Assembly: GCA_024278955.1 (NCBI GenBank)
Contig: JAJRSE010000134.1
Location: 1 to 32,860 of the forward strand
Direction: 5' to 3'
Origin: Planctomycetota bacterium
Lineage (GTDB): Bacteria; Planctomycetota; Planctomycetia; Pirellulales; Lacipirellulaceae
DNA length: 32,860 nucleotides
The notes below the pieces were generated by a model. That model had not been told where the DNA came from. It saw only the letters and a list, made by a program, of their open reading frames with translations, and ran no database searches. Each line of letters starts with the position of its first letter. Position 1 is the first letter of the stretch. Made by a program: the position numbers and the translations under genes. Below are positions 26,626-32,860 of this stretch, one piece after another.

Positions 26626-26790
26626 ATGCTTTTGGTAGAGGACTACGCAGCCCAACCCTCGGCCATCTTCGGTCGCCTACCTAGTTGGGCTCAAAACTAT
26701 TTCAAAAGGTACGATTTCGGTCAGGCCATTCCGAGCAAGTACTCCGATAACCGCCTGAGAAACAAATCGTTGATTCCAAGGAGGGGATAA
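26626..26790 (+). CDS. Possible small ORF coupled to a secreted protein gene
   Basis: An uninterrupted 54-codon ORF (MLLVEDYAAQPSAIFGRLPS...) ends in TAA exactly overlapping the next ATG as TAATG. Its last codons contain the strong AAGGAGGGG of the downstream gene. An AGGAG lies 14 bases before its own ATG, somewhat far. No family is recognised. It could be a leader peptide or chance. The rest of 26447-26625 holds the top6B promoter but no gene. Confidence 0.3.
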   Translation: MLLVEDYAAQPSAIFGRLPSWAQNYFKRYDFGQAIPSKYSDNRLRNKSLIPRRG

Positions 26791-27173
26791 TGACTCACCG
26801 CTTGATACCCGCAGGCATCGTTGCCATTCTACTGGCCGGCTCATGGCTGGCTACTTCCGACGCCAGTGCCGTCGAAGGTCGAATGAAACGAGACATCAGC
26901 TACCAGAACAAGAACGACCTGTTCTACAACTACCAAGTCGGCCCCAACCCGAGCGGCACTGCGGCGGCGATGTACATCTCGCCCGGTCCAATACCGGCAA
27001 ACGTGGGGCACACCTACACCACCTATCAGCCTCTCATGCCCCACGAGATGATGTACAAACACACTCGATCACACTATGCCCACACTCCTGGGGCGGGGTG
27101 GTCGAGGTCAAAAATTCGTTACCGCACAAGGGGTCTATGGCTTCAGGATATTTTTCATAGGCTTAACTTTTAG
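26790..27173 (+). CDS. Small secreted planctomycetal protein, Tyr/Pro-rich
   Basis: The 127-residue protein starts with a signal peptide (LIPAGIVAILLAGSWLATSD, likely cut near DASA). The mature part is rich in Tyr, Pro, His and Met: NDLFYNYQVGPNPSGTAAAM, VGHTYTTYQPLMPHEMMYKH and HTPGAGWSRSKIRYR. I recognise this as the pattern of a family found widely in Pirellula-type planctomycetes, function unknown. The start is decided by AAGGAGGGG ending 3 bases before the ATG. A second secreted protein of similar composition follows 71 bases downstream. The last 20 residues after IRYR look different and may be a local extension. Confidence 0.82.
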   Translation: MTHRLIPAGIVAILLAGSWLATSDASAVEGRMKRDISYQNKNDLFYNYQVGPNPSGTAAAMYISPGPIPANVGHTYTTYQPLMPHEMMYKHTRSHYAHTPGAGWSRSKIRYRTRGLWLQDIFHRLNF

Positions 27174-27244
27174 GACGAGCGAATTTTCGTAAATCGCTTT
27201 ATTCTAAGTTTTCTTACTACCTGTCGCGACAAGGAATCTGTCTT

Positions 27245-27622
27245 GTGTTCAAAAAAATCTCCTTAGCCCTCGGCGCTGCGATCCTAGGTTTCTCGATCGG
27301 AGCATCCGAGTCGCACGCAGAGCCACCCTACATGCGACCTTTGCGTCGCGCTCAAATGTCCAATTGGCATGGCAACTACAACCATGCTGCCTATGGACAG
27401 CCAGTTTCCCTAGTGGTTCCCCCGACTGCGAACATGCAAACCAATTGGAGCTGGGGCGCCCCCAGTGCAAGTTTCTCGCGAATCGATCACCAGTTCGGAC
27501 GCAACTATCCGGGACCTGGGCCATTTTCAGGCGGGTTCCGTCAAACGCCCCAATGGCCTTCGAGTACTCAACAGTTGGGTGTCTACCATGTGCGCGGCCC
27601 TTGGTACCCAACGCAACCATAA
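27245..27622 (+). CDS. Small secreted planctomycetal protein, Trp/Gly/Pro-rich
   Basis: The 125-residue protein has a signal peptide (KKISLALGAAILGFSIGASE, cut near SHA-EPP). The mature part contains MSNWHGNYNHAAYGQPVSLV, VPPTANMQTNWSWG, IDHQFGRNYPGPGPF and QLGVYHVRGPWYP, a conserved planctomycetal pattern with many aromatic residues. The function is unknown, but it looks structural and extracytoplasmic. The GTG start at 27245 has AAGGA about 9 bases upstream. It is probably co-expressed with the preceding secreted protein. From the stop to about 27800 no gene can be supported. Confidence 0.82.
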   Translation: MFKKISLALGAAILGFSIGASESHAEPPYMRPLRRAQMSNWHGNYNHAAYGQPVSLVVPPTANMQTNWSWGAPSASFSRIDHQFGRNYPGPGPFSGGFRQTPQWPSSTQQLGVYHVRGPWYPTQP

Positions 27623-27800
27623 ACCATCGGTAGAGAGCTGATAGAAAATCCCCCTCGAGCTGCAAGAGCCTCTCGGCTTGTTCCCCCTTTCCGAGTTGCC
27701 CCAAGTAGCTCCAGCAAGCCTTCCAGGCCCGCAATAACGCGGCCCGGCAGGCTTGTTCTGTTTGGCCACCCGGAACGGGCTACATGGCCAATAATGCCCG

Positions 27801-27829
27801 ACGACAGACCTGCGCCCCTGTATTATAAT
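27801..27829 (+). promoter_or_regulatory. Candidate promoter of the def-fmt operon
   Basis: ACGACA (27801-27806) and TATAAT (27824-27829) are 17 bases apart; the -35 box matches 4 of 6 positions and the -10 box all 6. Transcription would start near 27836, just before a strongly folded segment, leaving a leader of about 140 bases before the def start. Confidence 0.5.
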
Positions 27830-27839
27830 CGACCGGAGT

Positions 27840-27907
27840 CTTTGAACATGCGAGCGTGAGGCAAGCCTCGGAATTGCAATCCCGAGGACGGCTACGCGTG
27901 CTCAAAG
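27840..27907 (+). promoter_or_regulatory. Folded leader RNA upstream of def
   Basis: CTTTGAACATGCG (27840-27852) pairs with CGCGTGCTCAAAG (27895-27907), 12 of 13 positions including one G-U pair. Inside, CCTCGG (27866-27871) pairs with CCGAGG (27882-27887) around a loop containing the palindrome ATTGCAAT. The same CCTC can alternatively pair with a GAGG just upstream (about 27858-27861), giving two competing structures. It lies between a candidate promoter and def. It could be a leader, a small RNA or a palindromic repeat. No known riboswitch is recognised. Confidence 0.45.
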
Positions 27908-27974
27908 TTTGGTGTTTTCGTAATTTTTCTTTGGCCAAATCTCCTAAAACATTGTGTCAGACCGTAGGTGCAAG

Positions 27975-28562
27975 TTGAAGATCGAAGTCATACATTACCC
28001 CCACCCAACGCTGCGTCACGTTTCCAAACCGTTGAAGCGGGTCGATAGCGAACTACGCGAGATGATCGCCCAAATGTTCGATCTTATGTACGAGCACGAA
28101 GGCGTCGGGCTTGCGGCAAATCAGGTGGATCTTCCGTACCGGTTTTTTGTCGCAAATCCAACTGGCGACCCGCGAGAAAAAAATTCGGAGCATGTTTTCA
28201 TCAATCCAATCCTTCGTTCAGGCAAGGGCAAAGCCGAAGGCGAGGAGGGCTGTCTCAGCATTCCAGGGGTCTTGGGGCCAGTTATCCGAAACGAGCGTGT
28301 TAAGGTCGAAGCCTACGGGTTAACAGGCGAACCGTTTGTCGGCGAACTCGACGGGCTCTTTGCTCGCATTGTGCAGCACGAAACCGACCATCTCGATGGC
28401 AAACTTTTTATCGACCGCTTAGCTCCTACCCAACTTGCCGAGGTAAAGGATTTGCTCGAAGAATTTCAAGTTGATTTCCAAAGCAAGCGAGACTGCGGCG
28501 AGATGCCAGCGGACGACCAAATCGCTGCCAGAATTTCCGAGCTGGAAAATCTGCGAACCTAG
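27975..28562 (+). CDS. def: Peptide deformylase
   Basis: Removes the formyl group from the N-terminal methionine of new proteins, a metal-dependent cytoplasmic enzyme. All three motifs are present, numbered from TTG 27975: GVGLAANQ (43-50), EGCLS (91-95, Cys93 metal ligand) and HETDH (135-139, two metal His and catalytic Glu). The 195-residue protein begins MKIEVIHYPHPTLRHVSKPL, the usual start of the family. AGGTG lies 4 bases before the TTG. The GTG at 27954 would add seven unconserved residues (MSDRRCK) and has no clear ribosome-binding site. fmt follows 76 bases downstream, the classical def-fmt order. Confidence 0.94.
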   Translation: MKIEVIHYPHPTLRHVSKPLKRVDSELREMIAQMFDLMYEHEGVGLAANQVDLPYRFFVANPTGDPREKNSEHVFINPILRSGKGKAEGEEGCLSIPGVLGPVIRNERVKVEAYGLTGEPFVGELDGLFARIVQHETDHLDGKLFIDRLAPTQLAEVKDLLEEFQVDFQSKRDCGEMPADDQIAARISELENLRT

Positions 28563-28579
28563 TAGCAAACGCGATAAGA

Positions 28580-28598
28580 GGACTTCGAAACGAAGTCC
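28580..28598. repeat. Perfect hairpin between def and fmt
   Basis: GGACTTCG and CGAAGTCC form a perfect 8-base stem with loop AAA. Its 3' end merges with the 8-base tandem repeat. There is no T-run, so it is not a standard terminator, but it could limit or protect the mRNA between the two genes. Confidence 0.6.
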
Positions 28599-28640
28599 CA
28601 TAGTCCCATAGTCCCATAGTCCCATAGTCCCATAGTCCAT
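28595..28640 (+). repeat. 8-bp tandem repeat GTCCCATA before fmt
   Basis: Five perfect copies of GTCCCATA (28595-28634) plus a partial copy GTCCAT run into the fmt start codon at 28639-28641. The repeat occupies the place where a Shine-Dalgarno sequence would be expected and contains none. Such 8-base arrays are typical slippage-prone sequences. Confidence 0.95.
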
Positions 28641-29580
28641 GTTACGAATACTCCTCCTAGGCACAGGCCCCTTTGCAGTTCCCTCGTTACAAAGCCTTCA
28701 CGCTTCCCAGCATGAAGTAGTCTGCGCCATCTCACGTCCGCCACGGGGCCGCAAACCGCTACCTGCGCCAGTCCAACTGGCCGCCGAGGAACTGGGCATT
28801 GAAGTTTGGTTGCCTGAGACCGTCAATTCCGACGAAGCTCGGGGCAAGCTTGCTTCGTATGACGCCGATCTCTTGGTCGTTTGCGACTATGGTGAAATAC
28901 TAAAATCATCGACTCTAGCCTCTGCGCGACTAGGGGGAATCAATCTTCATGGTTCCCTGCTCCCCAAGTACCGCGGAGCTGCGCCGGTTCAGTGGGCCAT
29001 TCTCAAGGGGGACCAAGAAACTGGCAATACGATTATCCAAATGACCCCAGGCCTCGACGCCGGCCCGTGTCTTGCGATTCAGCGAATCGCCATCGACCCG
29101 GACGAGACCTCCGCCGAATTAGAGCCTCGCATGGCCAACCTGGGAGGCCAGTTGACTCTGCAAGTCGTCGACCAGTTGGCCGCAGGCACCGCAACGCCTC
29201 TCGAACAAGACAAAGCCTTAGCGACCAAAGCTCCTCGGCTTACCAAAGAGCAAGGTCTCATCGACTGGTCGCAACCCGCCTGTCAAATTAAAAATCAAGT
29301 ACGTGCATTGCAGCCATGGCCTAGGGCGTATACCCATTGGTGTCGATCAAACGAAGATCCATTACGGCTGATCGTCCACCGAGTTTCGATCGAGGAGTCG
29401 TTCGACACCCCTCAATTGACCTCCTCCGGAAAAATTGTGAATGTTGATTCTCAGCTTCTCGTTGCAACCGGCGACGGGTTTTTGCGACTAGAAGAAATAC
29501 AGCCTGCTGGCAAACGCAAAATGTCCGCCGAAGACTTTCTTCGAGGTCAATCGGTTCAAGTGGGCGACCAGCTTAGTTGA
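28639..29580 (+). CDS. fmt: Methionyl-tRNA formyltransferase
   Basis: Formylates the initiator Met-tRNA using 10-formyltetrahydrofolate. The N-terminal catalytic domain contains GINLHGSLLPKYRGAAPVQW with Asn102 and His104, and GLDAGP with Asp140, the formyltransferase catalytic triad. The C-terminal tRNA-binding domain follows (VRALQPWPRAYT, then LEEIQPAGKRKMSAEDFLRG). Length (313 residues) is normal. The loop after residue 31 reads SRPPRGRKPLP, shorter than the common PDRPAGRG version. The ATG at 28639 has no Shine-Dalgarno sequence because the tandem repeat abuts it. The last 25 bases overlap the end of the convergent glutamate-synthase-type gene. Confidence 0.95.
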   Translation: MLRILLLGTGPFAVPSLQSLHASQHEVVCAISRPPRGRKPLPAPVQLAAEELGIEVWLPETVNSDEARGKLASYDADLLVVCDYGEILKSSTLASARLGGINLHGSLLPKYRGAAPVQWAILKGDQETGNTIIQMTPGLDAGPCLAIQRIAIDPDETSAELEPRMANLGGQLTLQVVDQLAAGTATPLEQDKALATKAPRLTKEQGLIDWSQPACQIKNQVRALQPWPRAYTHWCRSNEDPLRLIVHRVSIEESFDTPQLTSSGKIVNVDSQLLVATGDGFLRLEEIQPAGKRKMSAEDFLRGQSVQVGDQLS

Positions 29581-31115
29581 CTTTTTGGAAACGGCGTGCC
29601 TTTTGACCATGCGTGAATTGCTTCTTGATCTTCAGCCGAGGGGAGACACCACTCGGGTTGATAGTCGAACACCTCGGCTGCGGTTTTTGATTGCAAGCCG
29701 TCGACAAGAACCTCGAATTGGTCGGTGGTTACGAGCGTCGGGTGTTGCAGGCCGCAGGCGTGGCTTAGGCGTAGCAGTTCCTTACGGAATGAAACCAAGT
29801 AGTTGGCCAGTCGGGCGCTTTTAAGTTCGGGGTCGAGGCCTCGCATCAACCACTTGTTTTGTGTGGCAATGCCTGTGGGGCAAAAACCTGTGTGGCAGCG
29901 TTGGGCTTGGATGCAGCCAATGGCGAGCATGGCCTCGCGTCCGACGTTGATCATATCGCAACCCAAGCCGAAGGCGAGGAGTGCGGATTGAGGGAAACCG
30001 AGTTTTCCGGAACCGATGAAGACGACTTTCTGGTGCATGTCCTGCTGGACGAATTCACGGAAGACGGTGCTCATGCCTAACTTGAAAGGCTTGGCCACAT
30101 GGTCGGTGAATACAAGCGGAGCGGCTCCGGTGCCACCTTCGCCGCCGTCAACGGTGATGAAGTCGACACCCCGGTCGGTGGTTGCCATCTGGAAAGCCAA
30201 CTGTTGCCAGAATTCGACTTCGCCGATTGCCGACTTGATGCCGACGGGCAATCCGGTTTCGCTGGCAATCCGTTCGACAAAGTCGAGCATACTGTCGACG
30301 TCGTTGAATTCGCTGTGGTGATTGGGACTGGCGCAATCTTGGCCCATGGGGATTCCGCGGACTGCGGCAATTTCGGGAGTGATTTTTGCGGCAGGCAACA
30401 TGCCCCCAACGCCCGGCTTTGCTCCTTGGCTGAGTTTGATTTCAATCGCTCGAACTGGGTTCGCAGCGAGGACTTCTTGTAGACGATCGAGGTCGAATCG
30501 TCCTTGCTCGTCGCGGCAACCAAAGTAGCTGGTGCCAATCTGGAGGATCAGGTTGCCGCCCTGCTTGTGATGGTTCGACACGCCTCCTTCGCCAGTATTG
30601 TGCAATGCGCCGGCTAACTTGGCACCTCCGTTAAGGGCTGCAATTGCGGGGCCGCTTAGCGAGCCGAAACTCATTGCAGAAATGTTGATGACCGAGTTGG
30701 GGCGGAATGCTTTGCGGCGGTTACGGGCTTGACCAAGAATTTTTGCGCAGGGAAGCGCGTAGGCCGAATCGTATCCTGGCTCGCCTGGCAGAGGGTCGGA
30801 GACGGGAAAGTTACTGTGTTTGACGATCAGATGGTTGGTTTGCTGTTCGAGGTCGACGCTGGTTCCAAAACCGAAGTAAGGATTTTGACTTTTCGACGAG
30901 GCATAGACCCAGCGGCGTTGGGTGCGGGTGAAGGGTTGTTCTTCGTTGTCGCTTGCGACGATGTACTGGCGCAGCTCGGGGCCGATGTGTTCGAGCCAGT
31001 AGCGAATGTGTCCGACGACCGGGAAGATCCGAAGAATGCTGTGTTTACGCTGCGTGATGTCGTAGGCGGCGATGGCCACCAGCGTGACGATGCCCCAAAA
31101 AATTATCCAACCCAT
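29556..31115 (-). CDS. FMN-binding glutamate synthase family protein, membrane-anchored
   Basis: The 519-residue protein starts with a membrane helix (MGWIIFWGIVTLVAIAAYDI) and then carries the FMN/iron-sulfur part of glutamate synthase (PF01645). Seen are NTGEGGVSNHHKQGG, the substrate/FMN region IEIKLSQGAKPGVGGMLPA, DGGEGGTGAAP, and the cysteine cluster CIQAQRCHTGFCPTGIATQ for a 3Fe-4S centre. The glutaminase domain of true glutamate synthase is missing, so the reaction is unknown: an amidotransferase-independent oxidoreductase is likely. ATG 31115 has AGGAG 9 bases upstream. In-frame codons farther up to 31520 run through repeat sequence and are not coding. The end overlaps fmt tail to tail by 25 bases. 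Confidence 0.9.
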   Translation of the reverse strand: MGWIIFWGIVTLVAIAAYDITQRKHSILRIFPVVGHIRYWLEHIGPELRQYIVASDNEEQPFTRTQRRWVYASSKSQNPYFGFGTSVDLEQQTNHLIVKHSNFPVSDPLPGEPGYDSAYALPCAKILGQARNRRKAFRPNSVINISAMSFGSLSGPAIAALNGGAKLAGALHNTGEGGVSNHHKQGGNLILQIGTSYFGCRDEQGRFDLDRLQEVLAANPVRAIEIKLSQGAKPGVGGMLPAAKITPEIAAVRGIPMGQDCASPNHHSEFNDVDSMLDFVERIASETGLPVGIKSAIGEVEFWQQLAFQMATTDRGVDFITVDGGEGGTGAAPLVFTDHVAKPFKLGMSTVFREFVQQDMHQKVVFIGSGKLGFPQSALLAFGLGCDMINVGREAMLAIGCIQAQRCHTGFCPTGIATQNKWLMRGLDPELKSARLANYLVSFRKELLRLSHACGLQHPTLVTTDQFEVLVDGLQSKTAAEVFDYQPEWCLPSAEDQEAIHAWSKGTPFPKSQLSWSPT

Positions 31116-31279
31116 GATCAATAGCTCCTGCCAAACTGGTTCTGACCTTGTGCTAGACGGAGACTCACCGGCCAGCAAATGCAGAGAAAGGTAGCTTTTT
31201 TTCGGCAGGCGGCGATTGAGTTTTTCGGAAGTGAAAGTTGGCTTGTAATGACTGATGGGCTTATCCCCCTCGAATGGGT

Positions 31280-31438
31280 TTTTGTCCCCTGCGTAGGGGT
31301 CCCATGTTTTGGGACAAAATTCGGTGGTTTTGTCCCTTGGGGTTTTCGATTGGATCGGGAATTGTAGGGTTTGCGGAAAGGGGGAGGGGACAAAATTGGT
31401 TGAATTTAGGACTTTTGGTGCCTCGGGTTGGGACAATA
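31280..31438. repeat. Cluster of GGGACAAAA / TTTTGTCCC elements
   Basis: TTTTGTCCC at 31280-31288 and 31328-31336, and GGGACAAAA at 31311-31319 and 31387-31395, plus a variant GGGACAATA at 31430-31438, occur in 160 bases upstream of the FMN gene. The central pair (31311-31319 and 31328-31336) forms a perfect 9-base stem with an 8-base loop. It could be a regulatory operator array or an intergenic repeat. Confidence 0.7.
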
Positions 31439-31467
31439 TTATTGGCGATGCTTCAAGGAAATTTTTA

Positions 31468-31495
31468 ACGCCGAGTTCGGAGAGGACCGCAGAGG
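31468..31495. repeat. Short-period repeat, GCCGAGTTC/GCAGAGG type
   Basis: The stretch shows the degenerate 9-base-period pattern CGCCGAG-TTCGGAGAGG-ACCGCAGAGG, common as scattered intergenic repeats in planctomycetes. It precedes the long inverted repeat at 31542-31612. Confidence 0.5.
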
Positions 31496-31541
31496 TGGTG
31501 TTGGGGATTTCTCTGCGCAATGTCGAGATTCACTCCGTGAA

Positions 31542-31612
31542 TCACAACCCGATGCGTGAGCGAGGATGAAGCGGGTACTCGGGGCATTCCTCACTTACGT
31601 GTCGGGTTGTGA
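31542..31612. repeat. Long inverted repeat with TCACAACCCGA arms
   Basis: Arm 31542-31565 (TCACAACCCGATGCGTGAGC...) is repeated inverted at 31589-31612, with 20 of 24 positions matching and a 23-base loop. A smaller perfect stem GATTCAC/GTGAATC with a 3-base loop lies just before it (31527-31543). It resembles a dispersed palindromic element. Confidence 0.75.
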
Positions 31613-31748
31613 TTGGTGGGCAACTGGTTTGCAGAGGAGATTATCGCCTATTTGGGGTGGCGATGCGAAGGTTGTTTTTGGCCGGTTCGAGAGCGACGTG
31701 TGCAGAAGAGTTGTAACCGCTCACGGAAAAAGGCTGGGGATTTTCAAC

Positions 31749-31773
31749 CACGAAGAGCACGAAGGAAACAAAG
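31749..31773. repeat. 9-bp-period repeat CACGAAGAG / CACGAAGGA
   Basis: CACGAAGAG (31749-31757), CACGAAGGA (31758-31766) and a decayed third unit AACAAAG follow each other. Same family as the repeat at 22975-23111, where the unit reads CACAAGAAA/CACAAAAAG. A further example, CCACGACGGCACGACGGGC, lies at 31919-31937. Confidence 0.6.
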
Positions 31774-31808
31774 TTCAGGAGGTAGGGTGCGTTGTCGTCG
31801 CCTAATTT

Positions 31809-31873
31809 GGTGCGTTCCAAGGGAGTAGTGCGTTTATGCCAGTATCAACTTGAAATCGCGAAACGAACGCACC
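31809..31873. repeat. Inverted pair GGTGCGTTC / GAACGCACC
   Basis: A perfect 9-base inverted pair, 31809-31817 and 31865-31873, is separated by 47 bases and followed by TTTTTTT. A related GGGTGCGTTG lies just upstream at about 31785-31795. It could act as a terminator for an unknown transcript, but no gene ends here. The whole stretch 31116-32244 contains no gene I can support. Confidence 0.4.
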
Positions 31874-31995
31874 GTTTTTTTAACAATCACACACCCTACG
31901 GCCTTATCAAGACAGGAACCACGACGGCACGACGGGCAGAACGAGCCTTTGGGATTGGCTGCGGGCCAGGAGGATTGCCAAGTCGGTGTTTTTGA

Positions 31996-32023
31996 ACCGC
32001 CAAGTTCGCCAAGAACGCCAAGG
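31996..32023. repeat. 9-bp-period repeat GCCAAGTTC / GCCAAGAAC
   Basis: ACC-GCCAAGTTC-GCCAAGAAC-GCCAAGG shows three copies of a 9-base unit with small changes. It is the fourth short-period repeat type within about 550 bases and is typical of planctomycetal intergenic DNA. Confidence 0.65.
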
Positions 32024-32111
32024 AAAAAGCAGGAGAGCGGAGGAGGAAGTGTCTGCCCTCTGCAATCCGACTTCCGAATTCAAAAAAGTGCTCTTCAAAA
32101 CCCAAAGCTAG

Positions 32112-32151
32112 CGGCGTGCCAATCAGAAAGAAAAAACGGGGAAATGCTGCG
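32112..32151 (+). repeat. Direct repeat, left copy, flanking the RAYT element
   Basis: The 40-base sequence starting CGGCGTGCCAATC and ending GGAAATGCTGCG is repeated in the same orientation at 32656-32695 with 38 of 40 identities. It borders the element at 32156-32654. Confidence 0.9.
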
Positions 32152-32155
32152 TTGA

Positions 32156-32695
<540 letters not shown>

Positions 32696-32737
32696 CCGTC
32701 ACTCGCGAAAAGTGGTGTGTTGGTTATTTTTTTTGGT

Positions 32738-32860
32738 TCATCCGACTAAAGCGTACTTAGTTTGATGGAGGGCGAGGATTTTGAGTTTGAAGAATTCATG
32801 ATCGCGAAATCCGTAGGCTTGTCGTTTCATGGTTTTTATTTTGTTGTTGGTCCCTTCGAG
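32738..32860 (-). CDS. ISL3-type transposase, C-terminal end (partial)
   Basis: The last 40 codons of a minus-strand gene enter from the window edge: EGTNNKIKTMKRQAYGFRDH followed by EFFKLKILALHQ and a TGA at 32738-32740. The motif with EGxNNKIK and AYGFRDxExFKLKI is the characteristic end of ISL3-family (DDE) transposases. Only the C-terminus is in the window, so completeness and the inverted repeats of the element cannot be judged. It stands 42 bases beyond the right direct repeat of the RAYT element. Confidence 0.85.
   Translation of the reverse strand, partial: LEGTNNKIKTMKRQAYGFRDHEFFKLKILALHQTKYALVG

Noticed and set aside
27640..27795. Minus-strand frame reading RAWKACWSYLGQLGKGEQAE in the gap before def
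   Set aside because: Helix-like composition, but no start codon with a ribosome-binding site, and the frame continues antisense through the secreted-protein gene. Possibly a decayed gene; not supported enough to list.
31116..31520. N-terminal extension of the FMN glutamate-synthase gene to 31520
   Set aside because: The extra 135 residues run through the GGGACAAAA repeat region and lack family similarity. The ATG at 31115 has a good ribosome-binding site and begins the usual membrane helix.
31566..31805. Open frame from ATG 31566 in the repeat region
   Set aside because: It starts inside the loop of an inverted repeat and reads through a 9-base-period repeat (giving NHEEHEG), a known kind of spurious ORF.

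Overview
The window reads as a chromosomal segment of a planctomycete, most likely of the Pirellula/Blastopirellula kind. The evidence is the PSD1 (DUF1553) plus DUF1501 pair, a MoxR/DUF58/BatA-type operon beside a DUF4159 protein, an LptD-like outer-membrane protein of planctomycetal type, a bacterial topoisomerase VI operon, short Tyr/Pro/Trp-rich secreted proteins, and several palindromic or short-period intergenic repeats of a kind common in these genomes. No rRNA, tRNA or CRISPR array was seen.

Layout. 1-2601: the end of a PSD1 protein and its DUF1501 partner. 2612-2848: the decayed tail of an alpha/beta hydrolase gene. 2974-5157: recQ with an extra C-terminal HTH domain. 5197-7014: a small accessory block, with a DUF4160 stump fused by an ATGA overlap to DUF2442, a membrane protein of unknown role, and a two-gene unit with a retropepsin-like protease. 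7045-13975 (minus strand): a five-gene operon, moxR-like ATPase, a small membrane protein, DUF58, BatA-like and VWA/glutamine-amidotransferase-like. The DUF4159 protein (14209-16584) is divergent from it. 16660-18855 (minus): an MMPL/RND transporter. 19356-22819 (plus): the LptD-like gene, interrupted by one in-frame TGA, then a diacylglycerol-kinase-family gene. 23187-26446 (minus): topoisomerase VI, B upstream of A. 26626-27622: a possible small ORF and two small secreted proteins. 27801-29580: a promoter and folded leader, def (peptide deformylase), an 8-bp tandem repeat, and fmt (Met-tRNA formyltransferase). 29556-31115 (minus): a membrane-anchored FMN glutamate-synthase-domain protein. 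31.2-32.7 kb: a gene-free repeat cluster ending in a 499-bp RAYT/REP element. 32738-32860: the end of an ISL3-type transposase running off the window.

How the genes work together. def and fmt handle the two ends of N-formylmethionine metabolism. The topoisomerase VI genes encode the two subunits of one enzyme. The moxR operon and DUF4159 protein form a cell-envelope module: an AAA+ ATPase acting with VWA-domain membrane proteins. The LptD-like, Dgk-like and MMPL genes also point to envelope lipid biology. The most informative irregularities are the in-frame TGA in the LptD-like gene, the RAYT element with nearly perfect palindromic ends inside 40-bp direct repeats, the DUF4160 stump, and the two-gene protease unit.
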